Shown in pieces: positions 33,394-45,103 of a stretch of DNA of 64,000 nucleotides. The first letter of the stretch is position 1. Every line of letters starts with the position of its first letter. The position numbers were made by a program, and so were the translations under genes. Source of the stretch: Phaffia rhodozyma (lineage: Eukaryota > Basidiomycota > Tremellomycetes > Cystofilobasidiales > Mrakiaceae); contig JACGZH010000004.1 in the NCBI GenBank assembly GCA_014706385.1, forward strand, positions 1,488,001-1,552,000. The letters run 5' to 3'. The notes under the pieces are model-generated. The model worked only from the letters and a program-made list of their open reading frames with translations. It did not search any database and was not told where the DNA came from.

Positions 33394-36300
33394 TCACGAC
33401 GACGAACGACGCATCTGATTCTGCAATCCGAAAGCGTGTTGTTGGACGGCAGCGCGTTTAGCAGCATTGATGGCAGACGTGGGATACTTAGCATAGAATT
33501 CCAAGACGGTAGGGTCATCATCCATCAGTTCATCGTGAGAGATCCACTGATCTTCGCTCGCATCGTATCCTTCCCATCGGATAAGAAACTGTAGCCGTCT
33601 TCGGAAGAGGCGAGATTTCAGTATTTTCTCGACATGCCATAGCTTATCACCATCATCAGCGACGATCGGGTCTGGAGGTGGGGCTATCTGTCTTGCTGGC
33701 AGTGTATTGGGATAGTACCGTTCGAGAAGGGATACATGGAACGTCGGATGGATATGCATGGTCGATGGGAGAGCCAGTCGAAATGCAGAATTGCCGACGG
33801 CTCGAATGATCTTGAAAGGACCAAGTAGCTTGAAATCGAGTTTGTCACTCGGACGGTCAGTTTTTACATTCACCCGCTTGAGAAGCACTAGCTCGCCTGG
33901 CTTGAATGGAGGTGCTGGTGTTCTATGTTCGTTCGCATACTTTTCCTGGAGATCTTGTGCGATCGACATGCCCGAACGACAGAACGCTAGCGTCTTTTGC
34001 ACATGCATCACATGGTCCTGGGCGGCTGGGTTTGGTCCCTCCCGGATGGTGGCTGAGAAACGGGGATGGTAGCCATAGTTAGTATAGAGTGGGGTGATGT
34101 TAGTTGTGGTGGAGATCGTGTTGTTATAAGAGAACTCGGCCAACGATAATCGTTGTGACCAGTCGATCTGTAAATAGTCAGTGTACGCTCGTAAGTACTG
34201 TTCGACGACCGAGTTGATCCGTTCTGTCTGTCCATCCGTCTGTGGATGGAACGAGGTGGAAAGGTTCTGCTTGATATCAAGCTGTGAGCACGCCGCACGC
34301 CAGAACGCGGAAGTAAACAACGTGCCTCGGTCGGAAACAATGTCTTTCGTTAGGCCATGAAGTCTGTGGATGTTTTTCTCAAACAGCACGGCAAAGTCAC
34401 TGGCCGAGTCGGTCGTCATACAATGAATAAGGTGTGCCATCTTGGTCAGTCGACAGACGACGACGAGGATGGCATCCAGCCCGTCTGACGCAGGAAGATC
34501 AACGATGTGGTCAAGTGAGATCGAAGTCCAAGGTCGGTCTGGAACAGGCAGTGACTGCAGAAGACCATACGGCCGATGCCGGCGAGGTTTCGATCGTTGA
34601 CAGATATCATAAGAACGAATGTAGTCTCTGACGAACCTGGATATGTTCGGCCAGTAAAAGTTGCGGGACAACAGTTCGAGCGTCTTGTACCGACCGTAGT
34701 GACCCGCTGAGGGGTGGTCATGACACTGTTTAAGAATGTCAGTCTATAAGTCTTGGTCATCTGGAACATAGACCAAGCCTTGATATAAAATTAGTCCGTC
34801 AGGCTCAAGAGTGAGTTTCTTGAGTTGTTTTGTCAACTGGACGGGAGCTTGACGAGAGGGGTTCTTGAGAAAAGGGAGGAGTTCGGTCAGATAGTTGTCA
34901 GTCTGATAACCTGCTTTCACGCGAGTCGCAATATCCGACGTTGCGCTATCCGTAATATTTTCCAAGGCATTTTCTGGGTTATTGTCTGCTGAGTCTTCCA
35001 TGGCCCCGTCCGTCTCGAAAGGTGATACCTCGACTGGTCGTAGCAGCAACTGGGGAGCCTCGTCAGATGCTCGAGCGTTACCCCCCTCTGTATAGTCGTG
35101 CCGTCGAGTGAAAGCACTTACTTTGGTGTTTTTCTTCCCAGGACGAAAGTTAAAGACATACTTGTACGAGTTCAGCACCATCGACCATCGTACTTGTCGT
35201 CTGTTGAGCATTTTGGTCGAGTGGAAGTACTGCAGGTTTTTGTGGTCAGAATAGATCTGGATAGGATGCTGTGATCCCTCAAGATCGTGTCGCCAGACCT
35301 TGAAGCTATCGACGATCGCCAACAGCTCCTTGTCATAGATCTCATAGTTACACTCAGCTGGGTTCATCTTCCTCGAGTGGAACGCAATCGGCCTAGACCT
35401 TCCATCAGTGTCTGGCTGCGAAAGAACACCTGCGATAGCAAAGCTTGAAGCATCAGTTTCGAGTGAGATCGGCTTCTCTGGGTCAAAGTGTGCTAGCACA
35501 GAGGCCGAGGCAAACGAGTTCTTGAGTGTCTCGAACGCCTTTCTTGCACTTTGGTCGAATGAAAACCGCACATCCTTCTTCCGCAGTCGAGTCAGTGCGA
35601 CACAAGTACGAGAGTAGCAAGCAATGAACCGCCTGTAAAAGTTGGCGAAGCCCAGGAAGGCTTGTAGTTGTTTGATCGACGTCGGCTCCGGCCAGTCAAG
35701 CACGGTTTGTACTTTACCCTTGTCCATCGTGACGCCGTGGTCAGACACCACAAAGCCGAGAAACTCATAGTGATCTGTATCAAACTCGCACTTTTCGAGC
35801 TTGGCGTACAGTTTATGATCCCGCAGGCGAGACAGCACTTCTTTGACATGTTCTTCATGCTGAGAAGGGTCAGCAGAAAAGATCAGGATATCGTCCAGAT
35901 ATATGATGACAAAGTCGTCTAGTAGATCCCGGAAGATGTCGTTCATAAACTCCTGAAACGTTGCAGGCGCATTGGTAAGACCAAAGGGCATGACGAGCGA
36001 CTCAAAGTGTCCATAGCGAGTGCGAAACGCCGTCTTCCACTCGTCTCCCTCCTTGATTCTTACCAGATTGTATGCGCCTCGCAAGTCGAGTTTGGTGAAG
36101 ATACGAGCTTGACGGAGACGATCGATTGATTCACCGATCAACGGCAAAGCCGCATGGTTCTTGATGGTGATACTATTCAGCTTTCTATAATCCACACAGA
36201 GACGCAGACTGCCATCTTTCTTTTTCACAAACAAGATCGGTGATCCGGCAGGCGACTTCGAGGACCGGATAAAGCCTTTTGCAAGGTTCTCGTCCAGCCA

Positions 36301-37180
36301 TTCCCGGAGTGCAATCAGTTCAGTCTCGGACAGAGTGTACAAGGCCCCAAAAGTGGGACGTGTGTTAGGTTCTAGCTCGATCGAATGATCATACGGTCTG
36401 TGAGGCGGTAGTTTGTCAGCTTCCTCTTTGGAGGAGACGTCTGCAAGCTGCATATATTTTGATGGAACTGTCGAGGACGTGACCGAGGTGACAGGAATGG
36501 AAGATGAAGATAAAATATAATTAAGAGCAGCGTTTGTGTTTGAGGCCGGTCCAGATGTTAGTTTTGAAACACACTTAGTCTGACAGTCAGTTGGCGTTTT
36601 TGGATCAGAAACGGGAATCGGAATGGAAACAGGGTGGTTGGGAGATTGATGACGAGGGATGATGATGTTTTTGTTATAATCAATATCAGGATTGTTTTTT
36701 CGATGCCATGGAACACCCAAGATCACTTCGACCGAAGAGATCGCAGCCAGATGTAAGGACACCGACTCAGTGTACTTCCCGAGCCCAAGCTCGCCAGTCA
36801 CGATGGAGTCAATCGGACCGGTCGTCAACGGCGTCCCGTCAACTGTGACCGCCTGACGAGGAACAGGAATGGAACGGACTTTGCAAGCAAACTCGTCAGC
36901 GAACTTGTTTATAAGCTTGGTGTCGATTAAGTTGAGCTGTGAGCCAGAATCCAGCAACACCCGTACAGAAATTGGTGTCTTGCCGATGAGCAAGGTGGCC
37001 GAGAGAATGACTCGTCTTTCAGCGCTTCTCACGGAGCAGTCGGAGATAAAGAAGCGAGGTGGATCAATATGTGGAGAATCAGCATGGGAAGACTCAGCGT
37101 AGGAAAAATCAGCGTGGGAAGGATCATCAAGGGATGAATCTCTAAAGAGATTCACAGTTTGTTCTGCAAGAAAGAATAAT
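33394..37180 (-). mobile_element. Ty3/gypsy chromovirus, pol intact except one stop; gag missing
   Basis: The frame 37155-34744 encodes protease (VLLDSGSQLNLID), reverse transcriptase (RLCVDYRKLNSIT, FVIIYLDDILIFSA) and RNase H (LETDASSFAIAGVLS). A single TAG at 34746-34744 follows DQDL. The same frame then continues through integrase: zinc-finger HCCC-type region, DHIVDLP, VSDRGTLFTS, FHPQTDGQTERINS. It ends with a chromodomain (VEKILKSR, LQFLIRWEGYDASEDQW). Gag and a 5' LTR are absent: the open frame starts just before protease. Chromodomain elements are known to be guided to heterochromatin in other fungi, which fits this location. Confidence 0.88.
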
Positions 37181-37508
37181 TGTATTCTAACTCAGCACAC
37201 AAACAGTCTTCTGTGAATACTGAGGAAAGGAAAAAGAAGAGAAGAGAAAAGCAAAAGAAAAAGAAAAAGAAGAGAAACAAAAGTGTCGAGCACAGATATA
37301 AGTGAGAACCCAACGTGCTTGGATAAGAAGAAAGATAAGAAGAAAGAAGATAAGACGACACTAAGAGAAACAGCCAGGATGGAAGAAGATATCTGCCAAG
37401 ATGTTGACTGAGACAGAATCAGTCGAAGATGAAACAGAAGGATTGTAGGAAATAAACCTAACATACTGAATTCGAACGAATCATTCCAACACTCATCACC
37501 TAAAGATG
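37181..37508. other. spacer between gypsy fragment and LTR-like repeat
   Basis: Purine-rich and without a gene. It could be a residual leader of the gypsy element or of the element that owned the adjacent LTR-like repeat; this could not be decided. Confidence 0.35.
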
Positions 37509-37793
37509 ATTACTGAAATAAAAGAGTGAAAATGGACTTTTCGTTCTGGCACTTGTTCCCAATCAAGTCCTCACTGGTTTCCCAAACCATATACACACCA
37601 CCCAGGTGTTTCAGTAAAATGGATTGAGAAACCAGAAAAGAAAAAAAAAACAGGAAGAAACCCGCTAGAAAATTTATAGCTCTTCGGAAAGAGAGCCTTG
37701 GGACTCCGCGCAAACGGAGGTCGGAAGGTGATGTCTCAAGAAGAGATAACCAATTACAGATGAAATTATGTCAAGACTGCTGAAACTCCAACA
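37509..37793 (-). repeat. tRNA-associated LTR-like repeat, copy 3
   Basis: It aligns with copy 1 end to end (TGTTGGAGTTTCAGCAG to TTTATTTCAGTAAT on the minus strand), differing by scattered substitutions and a short A-rich insertion. Its TGTTGGAG end lies 60 bp upstream of tRNA-Ser. It does not match the LTR at 33000-33352, so it is probably not the 5' LTR of the adjacent gypsy element. Confidence 0.7.
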
Positions 37794-37853
37794 AAACCCA
37801 ACACGGAATCCGATTTTACATATTGGAATTCATGTGTGGTTCAATATGTATGA

Positions 37854-37949
37854 GGCCGTTTGGCGGAGTGGTCTAACGCGGTAGCCTTGAATTCAATTTT
37901 AGATAGCTACTCTTCTCTGAAGGCGTAGGTTCAAACCCTACAGCGGTCG
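37854..37949 (+). tRNA. tRNA-Ser (anticodon UGA) with a 13-nt intron
   Basis: Class II tRNA: acceptor GGCCGTT/AGCGGTC, anticodon stem GTAGC/GCTAC, anticodon TGA, long variable arm CTTC-TCT-GAAG, T stem GTAGG/CCTAC. The anticodon loop is split after position 37 by a 13-nt intron (37892-37904), the canonical eukaryotic position. A T-rich terminator follows. It marks the right edge of the retroelement block. Confidence 0.93.
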
Positions 37950-39981
37950 ATTTTTCTTTTGCCAAATTTTTTCACCACACAGTTTGTATATCGCCAGACT
38001 GGCTGTTGTGAGCTGAAAGTGGACAAAAGAACGTACGGGAACTTAACATAGGTTTCCTCGAGTATGACGGGATCAGGTGAATATCATGCGTCTTGACTGT
38101 TTCTCAAATTTCGGATTTTTACGATATCAGCCGACGATATCTGAAGTCCATGTTCTTCATCAGTCTCGCATTTTTCCGTCTCTCCTTACTTCTACCTTCC
38201 CTTTTCTTTTAGCTCTGACCAAGACTGTTTAGTTGTCGAGAATTTCACTATGGTCAGACCTTAGTCAGTATACAATGGAAGGTTCAGTTGGTCGTGGCTG
38301 TCTTTCTTGGTGCCCGTCAGGACACATGCTCCTTCTCTTTTTCTATCTTGGCTTCCACGTTTCGTCTCTTATCTTCGCACATACGTTCCATGTTCCGACT
38401 CTGGCTTCGTTCTGTCTGCTCTTCACTTTCTTTTCATTGTGTCGTCTTCGTCGATGTTCTATTCTTCACCTTGTCTGAGCCTTCATTTCTCTCACGTTAG
38501 TCACCAAGGTTCGTCCGACATCGCTGCCATCTTTCCATCTTTTGACTGCTCGTCGGTAGCCTACCTGTTCCGCCGCAGCTGGATATGTCTCTTTCCGTCT
38601 TGTAGGCTTGTGTATACAATGGTGGCTTCCACTCGCATCGTTCTGAACGCTCAGATGGAATGAACATTTCCTAGCCGACAGAAACATCACTACCAAGGTC
38701 TCAACAGCATCCTAGTCTACAGACGTTGCATCCACGTTTGCGCCCACCAAACCGTAGTCGACAGCCCACACACAGAGCCCCTCTTCATCCCGATGACGAT
38801 GCAAAGGGATGCGAAGAGCCTATACTTGTTCGCCTACCTCACCTTTTCCAAAACACACGTCGGTAGCTTAGTTTGTCCCAGCTCTTTCTGTCACCTCACC
38901 CACAGCATCCTCCATCGAGATCATAGCCAACTCGAGAGCACATATAGTACGCCGTCTTGATCCAGATGAAGACTCTACTCTTGACGATCACATCCAAACG
39001 TGTTCACTCTGTTGAAAGACCGGCAGCTTAGCCCAACACTCAGCGAGCTGACCAAGATCGTCCGAACAACAGTCTCGAAGCATCGCTGCATGATCGTAGT
39101 CGGACACAACCTGCACACGGAAAGCACTTGATCAGTAATCGGATACATCATCCATCAGCATCGTAACCGAAGAAAAGTGACTCACGTGCCCGCGTCAGTC
39201 TGGCTTGGAACACAAGAAGGCGACAAGGATAGATGAGACTGACCACCACAAGGGCCGTGAGGCATGGAATGCATGTGTCAGCCAGCTCGGCTCGATCCTC
39301 GACACAGATCTATGTGCGATCAGGCCGATGCTCAGTGACCGCCAACCACGTTCGGAGTCGGGCCACTCGATGCCTCTGATGACGTATACTTTCTGAAAGA
39401 TCCCCCATGTTTTACTTACATCGACGATTCGGTTGTTGTCATTTCAGACATCAGGATCGGAAGACAGTGGCTCCGGTCTCTCTACAAGTAGGCTATGGTA
39501 GGCCAAGGCTGATGACGAACAACACATGAGTACGGGCAAGCTTGGCATGGACTCTGCTAGACTTGACAACCGAAGAACAAAAGGACAAACCACAAGATAT
39601 ACATTGCCAGGATCATGGAGGGATTCGACTGCAACATCGCCTTCTGTGAAGGTCACTGTGATTGGCGATCTCACTGTGTATCTAGGATTAATGCAATGAC
39701 TCATTCATTGGACTGTCTCGAGACAGTTTGGTGTTTATGTGATGATATTTGTATAGAGGAGGTTTTCTTGAAGGATTGGAGATAAGTGAAACTCGAAGAA
39801 AGACGATGGTAATAATTCGATGACGCAACCTCGATGAAAGGAAGGAGAAGATCGATACAACATCAGAATCCGTAAAGAAACCTCTGAAGAGACTTTTTGA
39901 AGCAGAAGTATAGGTCGATCCCGAACTCGCACAGATCACACTCAATGACATTTGATTTGAGTTCACAGACCTATCATCAAC
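37950..39981. other. 2-kb region with no supportable gene
   Basis: Several short open frames occur but none shows a recognisable family or splice-linked continuation. Base composition from about 38.2 to 39.7 kb resembles coding DNA more than the AT-rich core does, so a decayed gene or transposon is possible. One frame near 39415-39450 reads FTYIDDSVVVISD, loosely like a reverse transcriptase box. Confidence 0.35.
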
Positions 39982-40884
39982 ATGTCTTCTCATCCACTTC
40001 AGCCCTTCGTTCTGACGCTGTCGCTAGATTCACGAACAGCCAGTTCTCTCACCGCCCTTCGAACAAAGTACTTTCCAGCCCATCGGAACCACCTTTCCTC
40101 GCACCTGACATACTTTCATGCCCTTCCAGCAGCTCGGAAGTCAGATATTGTAGCCGATCTGTTGCATCTTGCCTCGGTCACCAAACCCTTCGAGATCATA
40201 ATCGGACCTCCATTTATGATGGGAGCTGGAGTAGGAATTAACATCAAATCAACCCAAGATAAACGTATCGAGGCGGTTCATGACAAGCTCCTTCGGAGAT
40301 GGACCACAACAGAAATCGCGCTGACAGGGCAAGATAAGAGAAAGCTAGGCAGTCCTCATGCCACAGTGATGAACAAATGTTCAAAAGAAGAAGCCGATGC
40401 TTGTTATGAACAGGTCACTAAAACTTGGAAGGATCGGAAAGGACAAGCCGTTGGATTGCAACTCTGGGAGTATCAGAAAGATGGAAGTTGGAAATTTCTT
40501 CACGACTTCAACTTTCGTAAGCCTTGTCTAAGTTACGTTGTGCCGATCATTCTCTGAAGTGATGTACCCTGATTTATATGTGATATCAACTTGGCGTTCC
40601 TCTCTGCAGAAGTTGACTCGAGCAATGAGACCAAAGAAGATCCCTCAGCGGACATGAACAAGCTCGACATATCGACTCCTTCTCCGAAAGAACATTGTAA
40701 ATCGGAGAAACAGAATGATTCCTCGTCTTCTAACCGCCATAGGAAGATCAACGAGCCCAGGTTTAATAACGAGCCATCTCGGAAGAAGAACCATACTTAT
40801 AATGACCGGCATCAACCACTAGATGACAATGGACCCAAAAATTCGACCGATGAAGGACACTGTGGTAATCTATCCAAAAAATAG
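39982..40884 (+). CDS. 2H phosphoesterase (2'-5' RNA ligase-like) protein, 269 aa
   Basis: Two exons, 39982-40516 and 40610-40884, are joined in frame by a GT-AG intron. The first 180 residues carry the two H-x-T motifs that define the 2H phosphoesterase superfamily: HLT at 41-43 and HAT at 126-128, with the usual spacing. They are embedded in LTYFHALP and LGSPHATVMN. Such enzymes act on cyclic phosphate or 2'-5' linked nucleotides; the substrate here is unknown. The C-terminal 90 residues are hydrophilic, Ser/Asn/Lys-rich and probably disordered. It converges on the asparaginase gene (270 bp apart). The 2-kb gene-poor stretch to tRNA-Ser lies upstream. Confidence 0.75.
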
Positions 40885-41154
40885 CAACTGTCTCATGAAG
40901 TCCCACTAGAAAAAAGAGGTGCTTGGTTCGACAGTTCTGCACCAGCTCTCAAACCGTTGGACAGGTCCTGGATCATTTTGCCTTAGATCAGTCTCATGAG
41001 AACGATGTTGATCTGAAAAGAAGCGTTGGCTATGTGAAGTTTGGAAGCAGGTTGTCTAACCTATCCGAGTCATGTTGAGGTCTTGGCTCACAAAGCTACC
41101 ATATGTCTTTCGTCACAATCATGATCCTTCATATATACATTTTTGGTCATTTAG

Positions 41155-44100
41155 TCAAGGACTCCACAAATCGATCAGGGTCTGATCGTGGTTTTGAGCA
41201 GCCAGCAGAGCCATGGCCCGTCGTTTTCCTAAGTCAAAATATCCCTCGTCGACGTCACTTCCAGCAAAGAGCGCACCAGCCGCCTTCAGAAGAGCAACAC
41301 ATTGCTTATGAGCTTGTCGGGCAGCGTAATACAAGGGGGTATGACTATAATTGGATGAAATGACACATCCAAGAATTGATAAGTCACCAAATTGTTCGAG
41401 CCTAGGAATCATCGCTTTCATGTTATGCAAGGGGAAAAAAATTACGAACCCCAGCAAATCCCTACAATGCACAATAGCTCCTCTCTTCAACAGTACTTCG
41501 ACCGCTTTTTCGCTCCCATGCAACGCAGCTACATGAAGCAGACTCATTCCGACCTCGTTGGTCGTGTTTGCCGGATTGACAGGTGGAGGCGACCTGCGAT
41601 CTTCAGGCCGAGCGTACTTCCTCAGCAGATCCTCAAGCACCTCAGGATCATTAGACATGGTGGCTCGGAGAAGAAGGTGAGGTAAGATTGCGGATTCAAG
41701 GATAACAGATGAATCCGGCGCGCGGGACCAAGACGCAACGGGATCTTTTCCATCTAAGAGGGAGGTTTCCATCGTGGCTGAGTCACTCGTCAATTTGGGA
41801 AGGCCAACCGATTTGAGGGAAGTATTGGACGAAGCAAGTTGGGTAGCATGTGTAAGAAGCTCCTGGAGTCTCTCGAGCGAATGAAACTCAGAGGGAACCG
41901 TTGTATCATCCTGCGGGATAGATATTTCGCCTCGAAGGGGAATACTGATAAGTCGACGAACTTGTTCGACTGTAAGATCTGGTTTTGATAGTAGATAGGA
42001 CAACTTTGCGAGAGCACACTAAAGGAAGGAAACTCAAAAAGGAGATTGAGATTAGCTAGATTGAACCCTGTTGTCTTGAAACAATATGGAGATTATAAGG
42101 CTCACTTCAGTTGTCATGTCTAGTCTCAACATTTATACAACGTGTGAAATTTGAAGAGGTTAGAAATTTGATGTATGTCGTGCCACTCGTGACTCAATGA
42201 TGTGAAGCGTAATATAAACTTACCTCCTCCAGCAACAACGCCTGCGCGCTCCAAAGCGTATCCTCCAGAATAGATTTTGCTAACAAAACCCTTAGCGCAT
42301 TGTGTAACGTTTACTACAACAATTCCGTTCTTCTTCGTAGCAATTCTCAACTCGTTCAATATGTCTGTCAATACATTGAGTGAAGAATTCGAATTTCAGA
42401 TACAAAATTTCAACAAACGAGATGAGGATATCACAAGACAATGTACCTTCTCGTTCAGGAGCATTTCCAGCACCAAATGTCTCCATGACAACTCCTCTCA
42501 GTTTGGGTGTGTGTCCCGAATTAAGGAAAGAATGGAAAAAGGAGGCTGATATTCCTGGAAAGATTGTCAATATAGCTGATAGCGAAAGAGAGATGCCGAT
42601 GCTGATGAGCACATCATACGAGAATGTTTACTTGTTTGTGCCAACTCGGCAGGTTATTACAGATCACTTACCGACCTCGGAACACATATCTGAATCGTTG
42701 AAGGATTTCGTCCCATACAGGAAAACACGACACGTCAAGCGATGGCACGGCAACATCACAGGATGATGCGAATGCTTACCTCTATGGACTCTAAATGGAG
42801 CAAGAGCTTTAGGCCTCAAAACCGCATTCCAGTTGACTTCCAAATTGATACCAACTTTTTAATCAACCCAGAGACGAAAAAGAGAGGATTAAATATCAAG
42901 TAAAGCTCTAGAATTGATTGACATTCATCTTGCCTACCTTTGACTAAAGCTCCAGGACTACCCTCGCTAGCGAATGCATCGAAGCCATCGTTGGAGACCT
43001 TGAATGTTCGGTTTCCTCTCCAAACATTACCGTTGAAAAACAATCCTACCTCCGGGATAGTGGGAAATGTTCCAGAGACGATTAGTCCTCCGAGCAGATT
43101 TTCGTATGCATCGTTTCTTAGCTGAGAGATAGGAACTATGATGATTGTGCAGATCGTAAGAGCCATCAGTCGCAGATAATCGAAACGGACTAGAGAAATG
43201 GTTGTTACTTTGAGCCCCGGTGATGATGACAGGTTTGCCCTGGAGAAAGATGTATTGATGCAAGTCAGGAACAGATTGTTACGACAGACAGTAAATTTTG
43301 GCGCACTTACTAGATCTTCTAATAGGAAACTCAGAGCGGACGCCGTGTAGGACATGGTATCCGTTCCGTGGAGAAGAAGAAACCCATCGAAGTTGGCGTA
43401 ATTGAGAGAGATGTCCGTAGCCAATCGAATCCAGTCTGTATGGATTTAAAAGAACAACTGAAGGTCAGTTACAATATGAGACGAGCAAAATATGTTTTAC
43501 TTGCCTTTGTTGGATACGTTGGACGAGTCAATTAATGGTGAATACTGTGTTGAGAAGCATTGCGATCAGACACAAATGCCGTACTTGATTTTGCCGCACA
43601 CAAATATGTTTTCATCTTTATGCCGACGGTGAGAAACCTACCTCGAGGATACAGTATCGAATCCTTCGTCCACTCTTGTCGACAGGCGGAGTGACCAAGC
43701 TATCTACCCACCTCTCTTCGAACCTCACGCCGTCTTTGTCCACACCATCTGCCTCGTTCCCTGGTTGATTGGTCGTGATGCCCTCAGGACTGTCGGCAAG
43801 AGAGCTTCTAACGAGGAAGGAGTGCTGCAAAGGAGGCGGGGAAGCAATGGTGCTGGCTTTCGAAGCGGAAGCAGCAGAAGACCAGTGTTGAAAAGCAGTT
43901 GAGGATCCAGTGTGGGAGAGAAGCTGTGAGAGTATAATTGAAGGCATCATCTCAGTGGGTCGTATCAGCTTGACAATTGAGGAGTATGGATTGGACAAAC
44001 GGAGTCTCCTGAGGGATCATGAAATCGACTTTGAGCTCGAAGAGTTGCCTAAAGATCGTTGGAGACTGAAGGTGAGGTTTGTCGTACAAAAACTCGAAAG

Positions 44101-44362
44101 GATATGATGAGAGTAACTCAAACGATCAACTTACAGTCAAAAACCCGGGCTCCGGAACATATCTTCGTTTGATTCGTTCCAATTTTGAGAAGCAAGATGT
44201 GAGGACAGTTGAGTTTCAAATATATCTCATCAAGGGAGTGAACAAGTGAGGTAGACGGAAGCCTAACCAGATAGTCAAGATAGAAACTAACCCATTAGCA
44301 GAATGAAGCATTCCGATGGTTCCACCGGTATACAAAATCAGAACAGTTGATTCCTCAATCAT
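41155..44362 (-). CDS. cytosolic-type L-asparaginase with C-terminal ankyrin repeats, 652 aa, 15 exons
   Basis: Exons: 44362-44292, 44162-44135, 44048-44001, 43923-43642, 43544-43505, 43435-43311, 43239-43209, 43135-42938, 42854-42780, 42689-42672, 42575-42447, 42364-42224, 42119-42106, 42018-41450, 41344-41155; every phase agrees. The asparaginase domain opens with LILYTGGTIGM (catalytic Thr near residue 12-15), then GYVPEPGFLT and RFHDPSGDS. LLLHGTDTM (second Thr-Asp pair, 181-182), PVIITGAQ, LRNDAYENLLGG, TIFPGI, METFGAGNAP and VVNVTQCAKG follow. After about residue 400 come ankyrin-type repeats (MSLLHVAALHGSEKAVEVLLKR split by neighbours, HTPLYYAARQAH). The architecture matches the animal and fungal ASPG-type enzymes that hydrolyse asparagine. 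Intron 5 starts with GC. Exons of 14, 18, 28 and 31 nt occur. Confidence 0.87.
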
Positions 44363-45103
44363 TTTTTTTTGTCTTCTAAGCTGAAGAATAGAATTGTGTG
44401 AAGATGGAGAGGGACAGATTGACGTTGAGGAAGAGAATGAGACCACCGCAAATATTATTTCAAGTAGAAGAGTGAAAAGAGAAGAAAATAAGAAATAATT
44501 CGATGTTAGTTTTCGAACGCGACCGTTACGCTAAAGCAGATAAGATTAAGATTAATCTAAATCACCATGCACAGAGTAGTTTGGACAACAACCAGCATTA
44601 CTATCAATAATGTACCAGAGAACTATTATACATTCGAAGCTCAATGGGACAAATTCAAAGCAAACGAATTCAAGAAACTAGAAACACCCAAGGCAAGAAG
44701 AGAGGTCATTGAATGTCCGATTATTTGTACTACTTGATAGAAAAAAAGAAAGAAAGAAGATTAAAGGATTAAACGTTAAGATGCATATCAAACAGAACGA
44801 GTCAAGATCATAAAGGAAAAAGAATGGAAGAGGACGACACAAGAATGAACAATCAAATGCCGGAAGAGACGTGACGTAAGGTCCGAGTGTTTTCGCTACA
44901 GAGGAAAGAAGAGGAGGATGAGGAAGATTGTTTTCAAAAATGGAGGAATGTCAGGTGGCAGCGTGAGTATGTTGGGAAAATGATTAATTAAGTGGAACAG
45001 AAACTATGCGAGACATGCGAAGCACAATATACTGCGTTACGCAAAGAGTAGATATAAGACGGGAGGTCGAAAGACTCGAAGAAAAATGCGCCACGACACC
45101 CGA
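44363..45103. other. intergenic between asparaginase and TRP-like genes
   Basis: This is the promoter of the minus-strand asparaginase gene and the 3' flank of the minus-strand TRP-like gene. Nothing else was recognised. Confidence 0.45.

Noticed and set aside
43995..44048. Apparent frameshift in asparaginase after RFHD
   Set aside because: A GTTTGT donor at 44000 and a CAG acceptor at 43924 restore the frame, so it is an intron and not a mutation.
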